Positions 1-5,821 of a stretch of 11,452 nt of DNA are shown here, piece by piece. Position 1 is the stretch's first letter. Each line of letters starts with the position of its first letter. The notes beneath the pieces were generated by a model. The model was given only the letters and a program-made list of their open reading frames with translations, made no database searches and was not told where the DNA came from. Source of the DNA: Clostridiales bacterium UBA1380 (GTDB lineage Bacteria; Bacillota; Clostridia; Oscillospirales; CAG-272); contig DBRA01000024.1 in the NCBI GenBank assembly GCA_002305445.1, forward strand, positions 3,488-14,939, read 5' to 3'. Position numbers and translations under genes: made by a program.

Positions 1-366
1 CAGCGCTTCATTTTCAATGTGACCGGTCCGGACGGAACTACAAGCTATGTTCTCGAGGCAAACGGCTCTCTCACACTGACGGGCTTGAAAAAAGGCGCTT
101 ATACCGTGGCCGAGGACACCGAATGGTCGTGGAGATACGAGGTCGTCGGTAAAAACGGCGACACTGTATCGGTCGGCGGGAAATACGGCAACGGCGATTA
201 TATCACCGACGGCGGAACGATTACGATCACTAACGAGTTGAAAATAACTGGCTGGCTGTCCGACGAAGCGCATGTCGTAAACGCGTTTACTAGTACAACT
301 TCCGTTGTGACGACCGCGCTTCTCCCCACTGTGCTTGACGAACTTATGAAAAGGTTTACAGTATGA
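1..366 (+). CDS. C-terminal end of a surface protein with a prealbumin/SpaA-like domain (5' truncated)
   Basis: The reading frame is open from base 1 and ends at TGA 364-366, leaving 121 residues of a longer protein. The visible part is rich in Thr, Gly and beta-strand patterns: FIFNVTGPDG, then LTLTGLKKGAYTVAED (the 'L.GL..G.YTV.E' signature of Cna-B/SpaA/prealbumin-like repeats of Gram-positive surface proteins), then TITITNEL and WLSDEAHVVNAF. After that comes a short tail with no LPXTG-like motif and no membrane-spanning segment, so this C-terminus is not itself a sortase or membrane anchor. The stop overlaps the sipW start (ATGA, 363-366), implying translational coupling. I infer an extracellular structural or adhesive protein belonging to the same surface system. 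The GTG at 19 is an internal codon, not a start, because the frame continues to the window edge. The exact domain family is uncertain. Confidence 0.72.
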   Translation, partial: QRFIFNVTGPDGTTSYVLEANGSLTLTGLKKGAYTVAEDTEWSWRYEVVGKNGDTVSVGGKYGNGDYITDGGTITITNELKITGWLSDEAHVVNAFTSTTSVVTTALLPTVLDELMKRFTV

Positions 367-965
367 GAGTTTTACGATTCCTTTACAACTCGTTGACAAC
401 CGTAATCGTCGCCGCAGTTGTCGTGCTCGCGCTACTGCTCGCCGGCGTGCGGCTGATCGGCCTGACGCCGTACACGGTCCTGTCCGGCAGCATGGAGCCG
501 ACCTATAAGGTGGGCAGCCTGATATATGTTCAGAAGATCGATACCGGCGATATCGAAATCGGCGACCCTATCACGTTCGTGCTCAACAAGTCGCTCGCCG
601 TCGCGACCCACCGCGTGACGCAGATAAGCGGTGACGGAGAGTATTTTATAACGAAGGGCGACGCGAACGATACCGAAGACGGCGAACCTGTCTATTACAA
701 GAACATTCTCGGCAAACCCGTGTTCACGATACCGATGCTCGGCTACCTCTCAAGCTTCCTCGAGTCGAAGAACGGAAGAGTCATAGCGATCAGCGCAGTC
801 ATAATCCTCGTAATTATAACATTCTTACCTGACCTTTTATTCCCGAAAGAAAAAAGCAAAGCTAAAAAGGCGGAAACACAAAGCGACCGGCAACCCACTG
901 TAAAAAACAACGAACCGTCTCAAACGGATGAGAAGGGAGGAGAAGCGGTTGACAAAAAAGCTTAA
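363..965 (+). CDS. sipW: SipW-type (ER-type) signal peptidase I
   Basis: Membrane-bound serine protease that removes the special signal peptides of TasA/camelysin-like proteins during export. The 200-residue protein has an N-terminal membrane helix (about 12-34) and the catalytic Ser43 in SGSMEP. His83 in ATHRV takes the place of the usual general-base Lys, which marks the SipW/ER-archaeal type. The box KGDAND (98-103) is followed by Asp106, where B. subtilis SipW has its third essential residue. A second helix lies at about 139-160, with a long Lys/Glu-rich tail of some 40 residues that is probably cytoplasmic. The ATG overlaps the upstream stop by 4 bp, and AAAAGG at 349-354 is a reasonable ribosome binding site. 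The 3' end overlaps the next gene by 17 bp. Four SipW-type substrates follow directly, giving strong contextual support. All key residues are present, so it is probably active. Confidence 0.93.
   Translation: MRVLRFLYNSLTTVIVAAVVVLALLLAGVRLIGLTPYTVLSGSMEPTYKVGSLIYVQKIDTGDIEIGDPITFVLNKSLAVATHRVTQISGDGEYFITKGDANDTEDGEPVYYKNILGKPVFTIPMLGYLSSFLESKNGRVIAISAVIILVIITFLPDLLFPKEKSKAKKAETQSDRQPTVKNNEPSQTDEKGGEAVDKKA
935..951 (+). promoter_or_regulatory. Strong ribosome binding site deciding a TTG start
   Basis: GGGAGGAG at 935-942 lies 6-8 bases before TTG 949-951, inside the 3' end of sipW. The only in-frame ATG nearby (928) has no Shine-Dalgarno sequence ahead of it and would place an acidic/basic extension (MRREEKR) before the signal peptide. 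The TTG gives a standard start, MTKKLKAILLLL. Confidence 0.7.
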
Positions 966-1500
966 AGCAATACTTTTGCTTCTCTCAACGATTGCGATCC
1001 TTACCGCAGCTGTTGCCGGCACAGTCGCATGGCTGCAGGATTTCACAGGCCCGATTGATAACACGTTTGTGCCGGGCAAGGTGCCGATAGAGATAATCGA
1101 AGAGTTCGACAGCAAAGCCAAGTCGGACGTCCGTATCAGTAACAACGGCAACGTCGACGCGTATGTGCGAGTAGCTGTAATCGCCGCGTGGTACGACGGC
1201 GATAACGCCACCGCGCTGCCGACGGCTGGTACGTTCACGTTCGAGTTAAATACGACTAACTGGACGAGGAAAGACGATGGCTACTACTACTACAACGGCA
1301 GGCTGAGTCCTGGTGCGCTCACCGAGAATCTGCTCGACGGTAAGATTACGGCGAGCGTCGACCTTGCGAAAAACCCCGAATACAAGAACAAGAAGCTCCG
1401 CGTCGACGTGATAGCGTCGTCATTGCAGGCGGATGGCTGGGGCAGCGGCGTGACCGACGCATATTCCGCTTTCCTTGCGGCTTCGAATAAGACGTCGTAA
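949..1500 (+). CDS. SipW-dependent-type secreted protein 1 (TasA/camelysin-like)
   Basis: Exported protein of 183 residues carrying a SipW-type signal: basic start MTKKLK, a hydrophobic stretch (about 7-23), and the junction AGTVAWLQD (23-31), followed by NTFVPGKV as in TasA/camelysin relatives. The mature part is predicted as a beta-sandwich, with strands around VRISNNGNVDAYVRVAVIAA and a DGYYYYNG turn (110-117). The last strand reads LRVDVIASSLQADGW, matching the 'A..(V/L)Q' ending seen in the next three proteins. It overlaps sipW by 17 bp and starts at TTG with a strong ribosome binding site, so translation is probably coupled to the peptidase. In B. subtilis such proteins form extracellular amyloid-like or donor-strand fibres; a structural fibre or matrix role here is inference. 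No catalytic motif is seen, in particular no HExxH zinc site. Confidence 0.85.
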   Translation: MTKKLKAILLLLSTIAILTAAVAGTVAWLQDFTGPIDNTFVPGKVPIEIIEEFDSKAKSDVRISNNGNVDAYVRVAVIAAWYDGDNATALPTAGTFTFELNTTNWTRKDDGYYYYNGRLSPGALTENLLDGKITASVDLAKNPEYKNKKLRVDVIASSLQADGWGSGVTDAYSAFLAASNKTS

Positions 1501-1560
1501 GACGCGCCGATCAAACGGAGAGAAACCTTAAATCGTCAACTTGGTACAGCAGTGCGAGAA

Positions 1561-1590
1561 TAATTATTAAACAAACTAAATTAATAATTA
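1561..1590. repeat. Perfect AT-only inverted repeat upstream of a ribosome binding site
   Basis: TAATTATTAA (1561-1570) and TTAATAATTA (1581-1590) are exact reverse complements separated by the 10 bases ACAAACTAAA. The repeat ends 2 bases before GGGAG (1593-1597), the ribosome binding site of the gene at 1605. It sits in the 104-bp gap between the first two SipW substrates. It could be an operator, an AU stem that affects translation or RNA processing, or part of a promoter region (TTGGTA at 1541-1546 is a weak -35 candidate). It lacks the GC stem and T-tract of an intrinsic terminator. Confidence 0.6.
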
Positions 1591-1604
1591 ACGGGAGAAA
1601 AATC

Positions 1605-2195
1605 ATGAAAAAGGCAATCGTGATCATCCTTGCCGCCGCATTACTTATCGGGGCGACGGTTGCGACGACTATGGCATGGCTGACAGATTCGACAAACAAA
1701 ATTACCAATGAATTTACCATCGGCAAAATTGATGTAGAGCTCGACGAGTCTAATTTTAACGACAACAAGCTCGTGCCGGGCAAGACGCTGACAAAGAATC
1801 CCCGGGTGACGGTAAAACAAGACAGCGAAAAGTGCTATCTGTTTGTAGAAGTTGAAATCGCAGATGACTTGGCCGCGGTTATCAATTATAGTATTGATGA
1901 CGGATGGTCTCTTCTTACGACAGATACAAACGCAACGCGTGATAATTACAAGGGTATCATCTACAGAATAGTTGATACAGCCACCGATGATGATCAGGTA
2001 TACCCTATTCTTAAAAATAATCAAGTAATCGTAAAAGGTAAGGAGATCACCGCTGCTGAACTTAGTAAAGTCGATGTTAATGATACGTTCTCCTTCGCCG
2101 CTTATGCCGTGCAGTACGACTACATCAGCAACGAAGCAACCGAACCCGCCCGCGCTCAGGCCGCATGGAGCGCTGCGGCTTTCCCCACCACGTAA
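1605..2195 (+). CDS. SipW-dependent-type secreted protein 2 (TasA/camelysin-like)
   Basis: Exported protein of 196 residues. The signal is MKKAIVIILAAALLIG followed by TTMAWLTDS (21-29); next comes NEFTIGKIDVEL, the hallmark 'N.FTIG.(I/V)' strand of SipW substrates, then LVPGKTLTKNPRV, the 'PG....K.P.V' loop common in TasA-fold proteins. The end is SFAAYAVQYDY plus a short Ala-rich tail. A single Cys (EKCYLF) makes an internal disulfide impossible. The ATG follows GGGAG at 1593-1597 (spacing 7). The gap before it holds an AT-only inverted repeat. Codon use is distinctly AT-richer than in the flanking genes (20 G+C in 60 at 1981-2040). The predicted role is a structural subunit of a SipW-matured extracellular fibre or matrix; this is inferred from family and context. 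Confidence 0.85.
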   Translation: MKKAIVIILAAALLIGATVATTMAWLTDSTNKITNEFTIGKIDVELDESNFNDNKLVPGKTLTKNPRVTVKQDSEKCYLFVEVEIADDLAAVINYSIDDGWSLLTTDTNATRDNYKGIIYRIVDTATDDDQVYPILKNNQVIVKGKEITAAELSKVDVNDTFSFAAYAVQYDYISNEATEPARAQAAWSAAAFPTT

Positions 2196-2227
2196 TGATC
2201 GGTTAAATACATAAAAGGAGCACGTAC

Positions 2228-2932
2228 ATGAAACGCAGATTGTTTGTCTCGGCGCTGGCGCTGGCGCTTGTCGCAGTCCTCTCAGCCGGCGCGACACTCG
2301 CATATTTCTCCGCGAAGTCCGAGGTTAAGACGAACACCTTCACGTTCGGCGACGTAAAAATCGCGCTCGCCGAAACGGACTGGGACGGTCACGATTATGA
2401 CGGAAATCCATTAAACGGCGGTGCTGATTCAGATGACGATTCAACAAAAGGAACCGTATTAGGTAAAGAGCTGGCCAAGAGCATCATGCCCGGCGTCAAA
2501 ATTCCGAAGAATCCGACCGTAAAGAATACGAGCACAACAAACAGCGCGTGGATATTTATGCTCGTGACGTTTAATAAAACCACGGCGCTGGTTGACGCTG
2601 CAGAGAAAAAAGACGGCGGATCCGTTTGGGGTACAAAAGATTCCATTATCGACATCAATAGCGAGACAGCCTGGAAGGTTATCGGCGAAACAACAGATGA
2701 CAATACAACAAAAATTCTTCTCGGTTATAATACCGTAGTGCCTGCCGGCGATGATACTTCTCCCGCTTTCACGCGCATCTACTTCTATGAGGAGATGGAA
2801 TCAGAGGATTTCGAGAATCTCGAAGGATTCCAGATCGAAATCGCCGCGTATGCCGTGCAGGCTAACAACATAGCCGATCTCGACACCGCTACCACTGCGA
2901 TAAAATCCGCATATAACGAGCTCGATTTCTGA
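2228..2932 (+). CDS. SipW-dependent-type secreted protein 3 (TasA/camelysin-like)
   Basis: Exported protein of 234 residues, the longest of the four paralogues. The signal MKRRLFVSALALALVAVLSA is followed by GATLAYFSA (21-29) and then TNTFTFGDVKIAL, a typical SipW-type junction and first strand. An acidic, Asp/Gly-rich insert (about residues 55-78, with DSDDDSTKG) sits before IMPGVKIPKNPTVKN, the 'PG...PKNP.V.N' motif of this family. The C-terminus has FQIEIAAYAVQANNI, again with the conserved 'A.AVQ' last strand. The ribosome binding site AAAAGGAG (2213-2220) is 7 bases from the ATG, and the gap to the previous gene is only 32 bp, so the two are almost certainly co-transcribed. The acidic insert could bind calcium, but no exact EF-hand-like pattern is seen. 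A structural role is inferred. Confidence 0.85.
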   Translation: MKRRLFVSALALALVAVLSAGATLAYFSAKSEVKTNTFTFGDVKIALAETDWDGHDYDGNPLNGGADSDDDSTKGTVLGKELAKSIMPGVKIPKNPTVKNTSTTNSAWIFMLVTFNKTTALVDAAEKKDGGSVWGTKDSIIDINSETAWKVIGETTDDNTTKILLGYNTVVPAGDDTSPAFTRIYFYEEMESEDFENLEGFQIEIAAYAVQANNIADLDTATTAIKSAYNELDF

Positions 2933-2943
2933 TGGGCAGTAAT

Positions 2944-2964
2944 TAAAATATAATTTATATTTTA
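2944..2964. repeat. 21-bp AT-only palindrome upstream of a ribosome binding site
   Basis: TAAAATATAA (2944-2953) and TTATATTTTA (2955-2964) are perfect reverse complements around one central T. The ribosome binding site AAGGGGAG (2968-2974) of the gene at 2983 begins 4 bases later. The palindrome sits within a 50-bp gap between the third and fourth SipW substrates. No GC stem is present, so it is not a classical terminator; it may be an operator or an RNA processing or translation element. Confidence 0.6.
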
Positions 2965-2982
2965 GAAAAGGGGAGTATCATA

Positions 2983-3603
2983 ATGAAAAAGAGAATACTG
3001 ACGATTGCTCTTGCTGTTGCGCTCGTCGCGCTTGCGGGCTATTCGACGTTGGCATATTTCACCGCAACCGACACGGCGACGAACACAGTAACGGCCGGAA
3101 AACTGGAAATCGTGATCAACGAGTACGATCAGGAAAACCCGGAAGAACCGGTTGAAGAAAACAATGACGGCATCACTCTCGCCTTTGATAATGTAGTGCC
3201 CGGCGATACGATCACAAAGATAGTGAAGATCAAGAGCCTCGAGGGCAATATCGACGCTTACATCCGCGCTAAAATCGATATGGAATGGGATCTTAACGAA
3301 GAAAACGACCCCGAAGAATCCACCGCATCCGACGCTGTAGTAATCCCTGAACTCGCTGACGACTGGTTGCTTGGTACAGACGGTTATTACTACTATGCCA
3401 CTGCAGTCTCCGCTGATACCGAAATCGACTTCCTCAACGGCTTGTACTTCGATTTTGAAGAAATGGGCAACGAATACCAGGGCGCCACGCTCACGATAAC
3501 CATCACCGCCGAGGCTGTTCAGTCGAAGAACAACGCCGCCGCCAACGGCTGGCCTGCGACCGAAGAGACGACCGCAGATACATCAAGCTCCCCCGATACC
3601 TGA
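2983..3603 (+). CDS. SipW-dependent-type secreted protein 4 (TasA/camelysin-like)
   Basis: Exported protein of 206 residues. The signal MKKRILTIALAVALVALAGY is followed by STLAYFTATD (21-30) and TNTVTAGKLEIVINE. An acidic Glu/Asn-rich loop (about 45-60) precedes VVPGDTITKIVKIKS, the 'VPGD' motif also present in the IPQTG protein downstream. GNIDAYIRAKI and DGYYYY (133-138) closely recall the first paralogue (NVDAYVRVAVI, DGYYYYNG), suggesting that these two are the most alike. The last strand LTITITAEAVQSKN is followed by a disordered Thr/Ser/Asp tail (EETTADTSSSPDT) not found in the others. AAGGGGAG at 2968-2974 is 8 bases from the ATG. A structural subunit is inferred; the extra tail might mark a terminal or linking position. 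Confidence 0.85.
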   Translation: MKKRILTIALAVALVALAGYSTLAYFTATDTATNTVTAGKLEIVINEYDQENPEEPVEENNDGITLAFDNVVPGDTITKIVKIKSLEGNIDAYIRAKIDMEWDLNEENDPEESTASDAVVIPELADDWLLGTDGYYYYATAVSADTEIDFLNGLYFDFEEMGNEYQGATLTITITAEAVQSKNNAAANGWPATEETTADTSSSPDT

Positions 3604-3669
3604 TTCGCATCAGAACAGATTTAACTTGCTGACTCATACCCCATTTATTGAAAGGAGGAAGCGTCAGAT

Positions 3670-4713
3670 ATGAAGTTCGCTTCCGCCAAAAGAATATGTG
3701 CGCTCGCTCTCGCGGCGTTGACATGCGCGGTGATTCTTTTCACCGCGCTGCCGGTCGGAGCGGCCGACGGCGTCTCTAAGGTTTATTATAACGGGCAGAG
3801 CGGTTTCTCGTTCGACCCGTCGTCGAAGGATCTGTTCGTTAACTTCAAGGGAATCGTCCCCGGCGACGAACTCGTTCAGACAATCGAGATCACGAACAAA
3901 ACAAACGAAAGCAACGTCCCGATATATATGAACGCCGTCCGTACGACGGAGCAGATTCCCACCGGCTTCCTCAGCCAGCTTACGCTTACGGTGGAGGTCG
4001 CGCGTAATAACGGCACGACGGAGTCTTCTACAACAGCGCTCTGGTATGACGGCGACGCGGGCAAATCGCACCTGACGCCCGAATCCGGCAAGCCCGACAT
4101 GAGCTATACCTCCGACCAAAACGATCCGACGGCCGCGCATACGCGCCGCCTGGTCGCGGAGTTCGGCGCAAACGAAACGGTCACAGTAACCGTTAAAATT
4201 ACCGTACCGTTTGAGTTGAGCGACGAATATCAGAATGCCGCGGGCACGATATACTGGGAGTTCTTCGTGCCGGAAACAACGCCGCCCGAGGAGTCAACCA
4301 CAACCACAACCGCGACGACAACGACAACGCCGCCTCCGCCGGTGACGTTCCCGGTTACATATCCGGTTACATATCCGGTGACATATCCGACAACGTCGAT
4401 CGTCGTCTCCATCGAGACTCCCGTCCCTCAGGCGACCGTTCCTGCCGCCACCGCTCCCTCGACCACAGTGCCTGCGACAACGATACCGCAGACAGTGGAT
4501 ATCGAGCCGCCGGAGATTCCCGAAGCGCCCGCGTCATCCGCTCCGGTAACGGAAGCTGGAATCGAAATACCCGATATACTGACGCCGCTCGGAGGTCTGA
4601 TACCGCAGACAGGCGACGAAGCCATCGTATTCTTCTGGTGCCTCTCGGCCATCGTGCTGACGCTTGCAATCGTAGTGTTGTCGGCGATCCGCCGCAGACG
4701 CAGAGAGAAATGA
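3670..4713 (+). CDS. Cell-wall-anchored protein with IPQTG sorting signal and TasA-like core
   Basis: Exported, sortase-anchored protein of 347 residues. Residues 1-31 form an ordinary Sec signal (MKFASAKR, hydrophobic core, likely cut after VGA at 29-31) rather than a SipW-type one. Residues about 35-200 form a beta-rich domain with GIVPGDELVQTIEITNKT, which resembles the 'VPGD' loop and following strand of the SipW substrates upstream. A Thr/Pro/Glu-rich stalk runs from about 203 to 300 and includes PVTF and three PVTY repeats. The end is a full sorting signal: IPQTG (311-315), a hydrophobic span (about 317-339) and the tail RRRRREK. AAAGGAGG (3651-3658) lies 11 bases before the ATG. The sortase gene follows after a terminator. 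I infer that it links the SipW-dependent proteins to peptidoglycan or presents the domain beyond the wall. Confidence 0.88.
   Translation: MKFASAKRICALALAALTCAVILFTALPVGAADGVSKVYYNGQSGFSFDPSSKDLFVNFKGIVPGDELVQTIEITNKTNESNVPIYMNAVRTTEQIPTGFLSQLTLTVEVARNNGTTESSTTALWYDGDAGKSHLTPESGKPDMSYTSDQNDPTAAHTRRLVAEFGANETVTVTVKITVPFELSDEYQNAAGTIYWEFFVPETTPPEESTTTTTATTTTTPPPPVTFPVTYPVTYPVTYPTTSIVVSIETPVPQATVPAATAPSTTVPATTIPQTVDIEPPEIPEAPASSAPVTEAGIEIPDILTPLGGLIPQTGDEAIVFFWCLSAIVLTLAIVVLSAIRRRRREK
4339..4386 (+). repeat. 12-bp in-frame tandem repeat encoding PVT(F/Y)
   Basis: Four 12-bp units encode PVTF-PVTY-PVTY-PVTY (residues 224-239 of the IPQTG protein). The second and third units are identical (CCGGTTACATAT), the fourth differs by one base (CCGGTGACATAT), and the first is CCGGTGACGTTC. 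The near identity at DNA level points to recent slippage expansion in the wall-spanning stalk. Confidence 0.85.
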
Positions 4714-4721
4714 TTTTTTGT

Positions 4722-4762
4722 GCATAAAAAAGAGGAAACGGCTGCCGTTTCCTTTTTTATGC
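4722..4762 (+). terminator. Intrinsic terminator between the IPQTG gene and the sortase gene
   Basis: Stem GGAAACGGC (4734-4742) and GCCGTTTCC (4744-4752) are separated by one T, so the natural loop is about 3 bases. Six Ts follow at 4753-4758. The flanking GCATAAAAAA (4722-4731) pairs with TTTTTTATGC (4753-4762) beyond a 2-base bulge, giving an A-tract on the other side and potential bidirectional function. It starts 8 bases after the upstream stop and ends 15 bases before the sortase ATG. Confidence 0.88.
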
Positions 4763-4777
4763 AGGACGGTGAGACGT

Positions 4778-5719
4778 ATGAATGATGTAACCGCGGTTCC
4801 GGACGAACCGAAGAAAAAGCGAAAGACGACCGCGCTCGATATCGTGATATACGTACTCTGCGCTGCGCTGGTCGTCTGTATAGTCATGGCGGCGAGGTCG
4901 TTCGCGGAGTATAAAAAAGGCGCGTCCGTCTATGAAAACATCGCCGCCGATATTGCGCGCTTTAATTTCGGTCCGCCGGACACGGCCGGTGATACAGGCG
5001 CCGGCAACGCGGCGGAGCATATTACGGATAATGCGACAGCGGGCGATGAAACCGCCGTAGCCGCGACTCCCGAACAGGAAACGGCGGTGCAGACAGATGC
5101 CGCGGTGCTCGACTTCGAAGCGCTGCGCCGCATCAATCCCGATGTCGTCGCATGGATATATTCGCCCGGAACGCCGGTTTCATACCCCGTCGTGCGCACC
5201 GACTCAGAGGACGACTACGAGTATTACCTCGATCACCTCGTCGACGGCACGAAAAACAAACTGGGCACGCTGTTCATCGACGCGCGCAACTACGGTTACT
5301 TCGGTGACTGCAACACGATCATCTACGGGCACAACATGCTGAACGGCACAATGTTTTCGTCGCTGCTCGGCTACCGCAAGCAATCTTATTACGACGTGCA
5401 CCCGCGCCTTTACATATACACCGCTGACGGCGCGTATTCGCTCGAGCTGTTTTCCGCGTATACGATAGCCGCCAACCCGTCGCATTATATCGTTGACTTC
5501 AACGCCGACGGCGCCCCCGACATGCCGGAGGATATGGCGGCGGGCGGCGCGGGAGAGCAAAGCTACGCCGACTTCATCGAAACCGTCGCGTCGTACTCGG
5601 ACTTTAAGACGTCGGTGCTGCCGACGACCTCCGACCGCATAGTGACGCTCTCGACCTGCGACATACGAAACGATGCGAACCGGTACATCGTCTTCGGCGT
5701 GTTGAAGCCGCTTAAATGA
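4778..5719 (+). CDS. Class B-like sortase (transpeptidase)
   Basis: Membrane-anchored cysteine transpeptidase that cleaves a sorting motif between Thr and Gly and joins the protein to peptidoglycan. The 313 residues hold a Lys-rich cytoplasmic start (KKKRK, 12-16), a single membrane helix (about 19-39), a low-complexity Ala/Thr/Gly/Glu linker (about 65-105) and the catalytic domain. Catalytic His185 lies in IIYGHNM, Cys294 in TLSTCD and Arg302 in NRYIVFGV, all in the expected order. The N-terminal helix with the 'INPDVVAWI' element and the TLSTC context favour class B. Clostridioides difficile SrtB takes (S/P)PXTG and NVQTG motifs, so the neighbouring IPQTG protein is the obvious substrate. 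ATG 4778 is chosen because an earlier in-frame start at 4718 would lie before and inside the terminator hairpin; AGGACGGTGAG just ahead can serve as ribosome binding site. Confidence 0.92.
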   Translation: MNDVTAVPDEPKKKRKTTALDIVIYVLCAALVVCIVMAARSFAEYKKGASVYENIAADIARFNFGPPDTAGDTGAGNAAEHITDNATAGDETAVAATPEQETAVQTDAAVLDFEALRRINPDVVAWIYSPGTPVSYPVVRTDSEDDYEYYLDHLVDGTKNKLGTLFIDARNYGYFGDCNTIIYGHNMLNGTMFSSLLGYRKQSYYDVHPRLYIYTADGAYSLELFSAYTIAANPSHYIVDFNADGAPDMPEDMAAGGAGEQSYADFIETVASYSDFKTSVLPTTSDRIVTLSTCDIRNDANRYIVFGVLKPLK

Positions 5720-5746
5720 AAGGAGCCTCTATCGAGGCTCCTTTTT
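5719..5746 (+). terminator. Intrinsic terminator after the sortase gene
   Basis: AAAGGAGCCTC (5719-5729) pairs perfectly with GAGGCTCCTTT (5734-5744) around a TATC loop, with the run of Ts at 5742-5746. It overlaps the last base of the sortase stop codon. On the - strand the downstream T-run is poor, so its use by the converging DUF4091 gene is possible but weak. Confidence 0.9.
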
Positions 5747-5821
5747 CACATGATGCGGTCCGTGATGCTTTTATAAATGAGGACTTATGTTCTGCCGCAT
5801 ATCTTCATGTTTGCGCGGCTT
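5747..5821. other. Convergent intergenic gap
   Basis: This 75-bp stretch separates the sortase terminator from the end of the DUF4091 gene, where the two gene clusters meet tail to tail. I see no gene, repeat or clear - strand terminator in it. Confidence 0.5.

Noticed and set aside
1541..1570. Possible promoter TTGGTA ... TATTAA before SipW substrate 2
   Set aside because: Spacing of 18 bases is acceptable, but both boxes are weak matches and the second lies inside the inverted repeat; not enough to call.
1641..2303. Open frame of 220 codons on the - strand across SipW substrate 2 and the start of substrate 3
   Set aside because: It runs antisense through two genes with ribosome binding sites and signal peptides and shows no domain signature.
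3600..3613. CTGAT-TCGC-ATCAG hairpin at the end of SipW substrate 4
   Set aside because: Only five base pairs and no T-run, so it is not a credible terminator.
4718..4777. Upstream extension of the sortase start
   Set aside because: It would run through the terminator hairpin and add a Lys/Arg/Phe/Pro-rich segment coded by the hairpin arms. ATG 4778 gives a normal sortase N-terminus.
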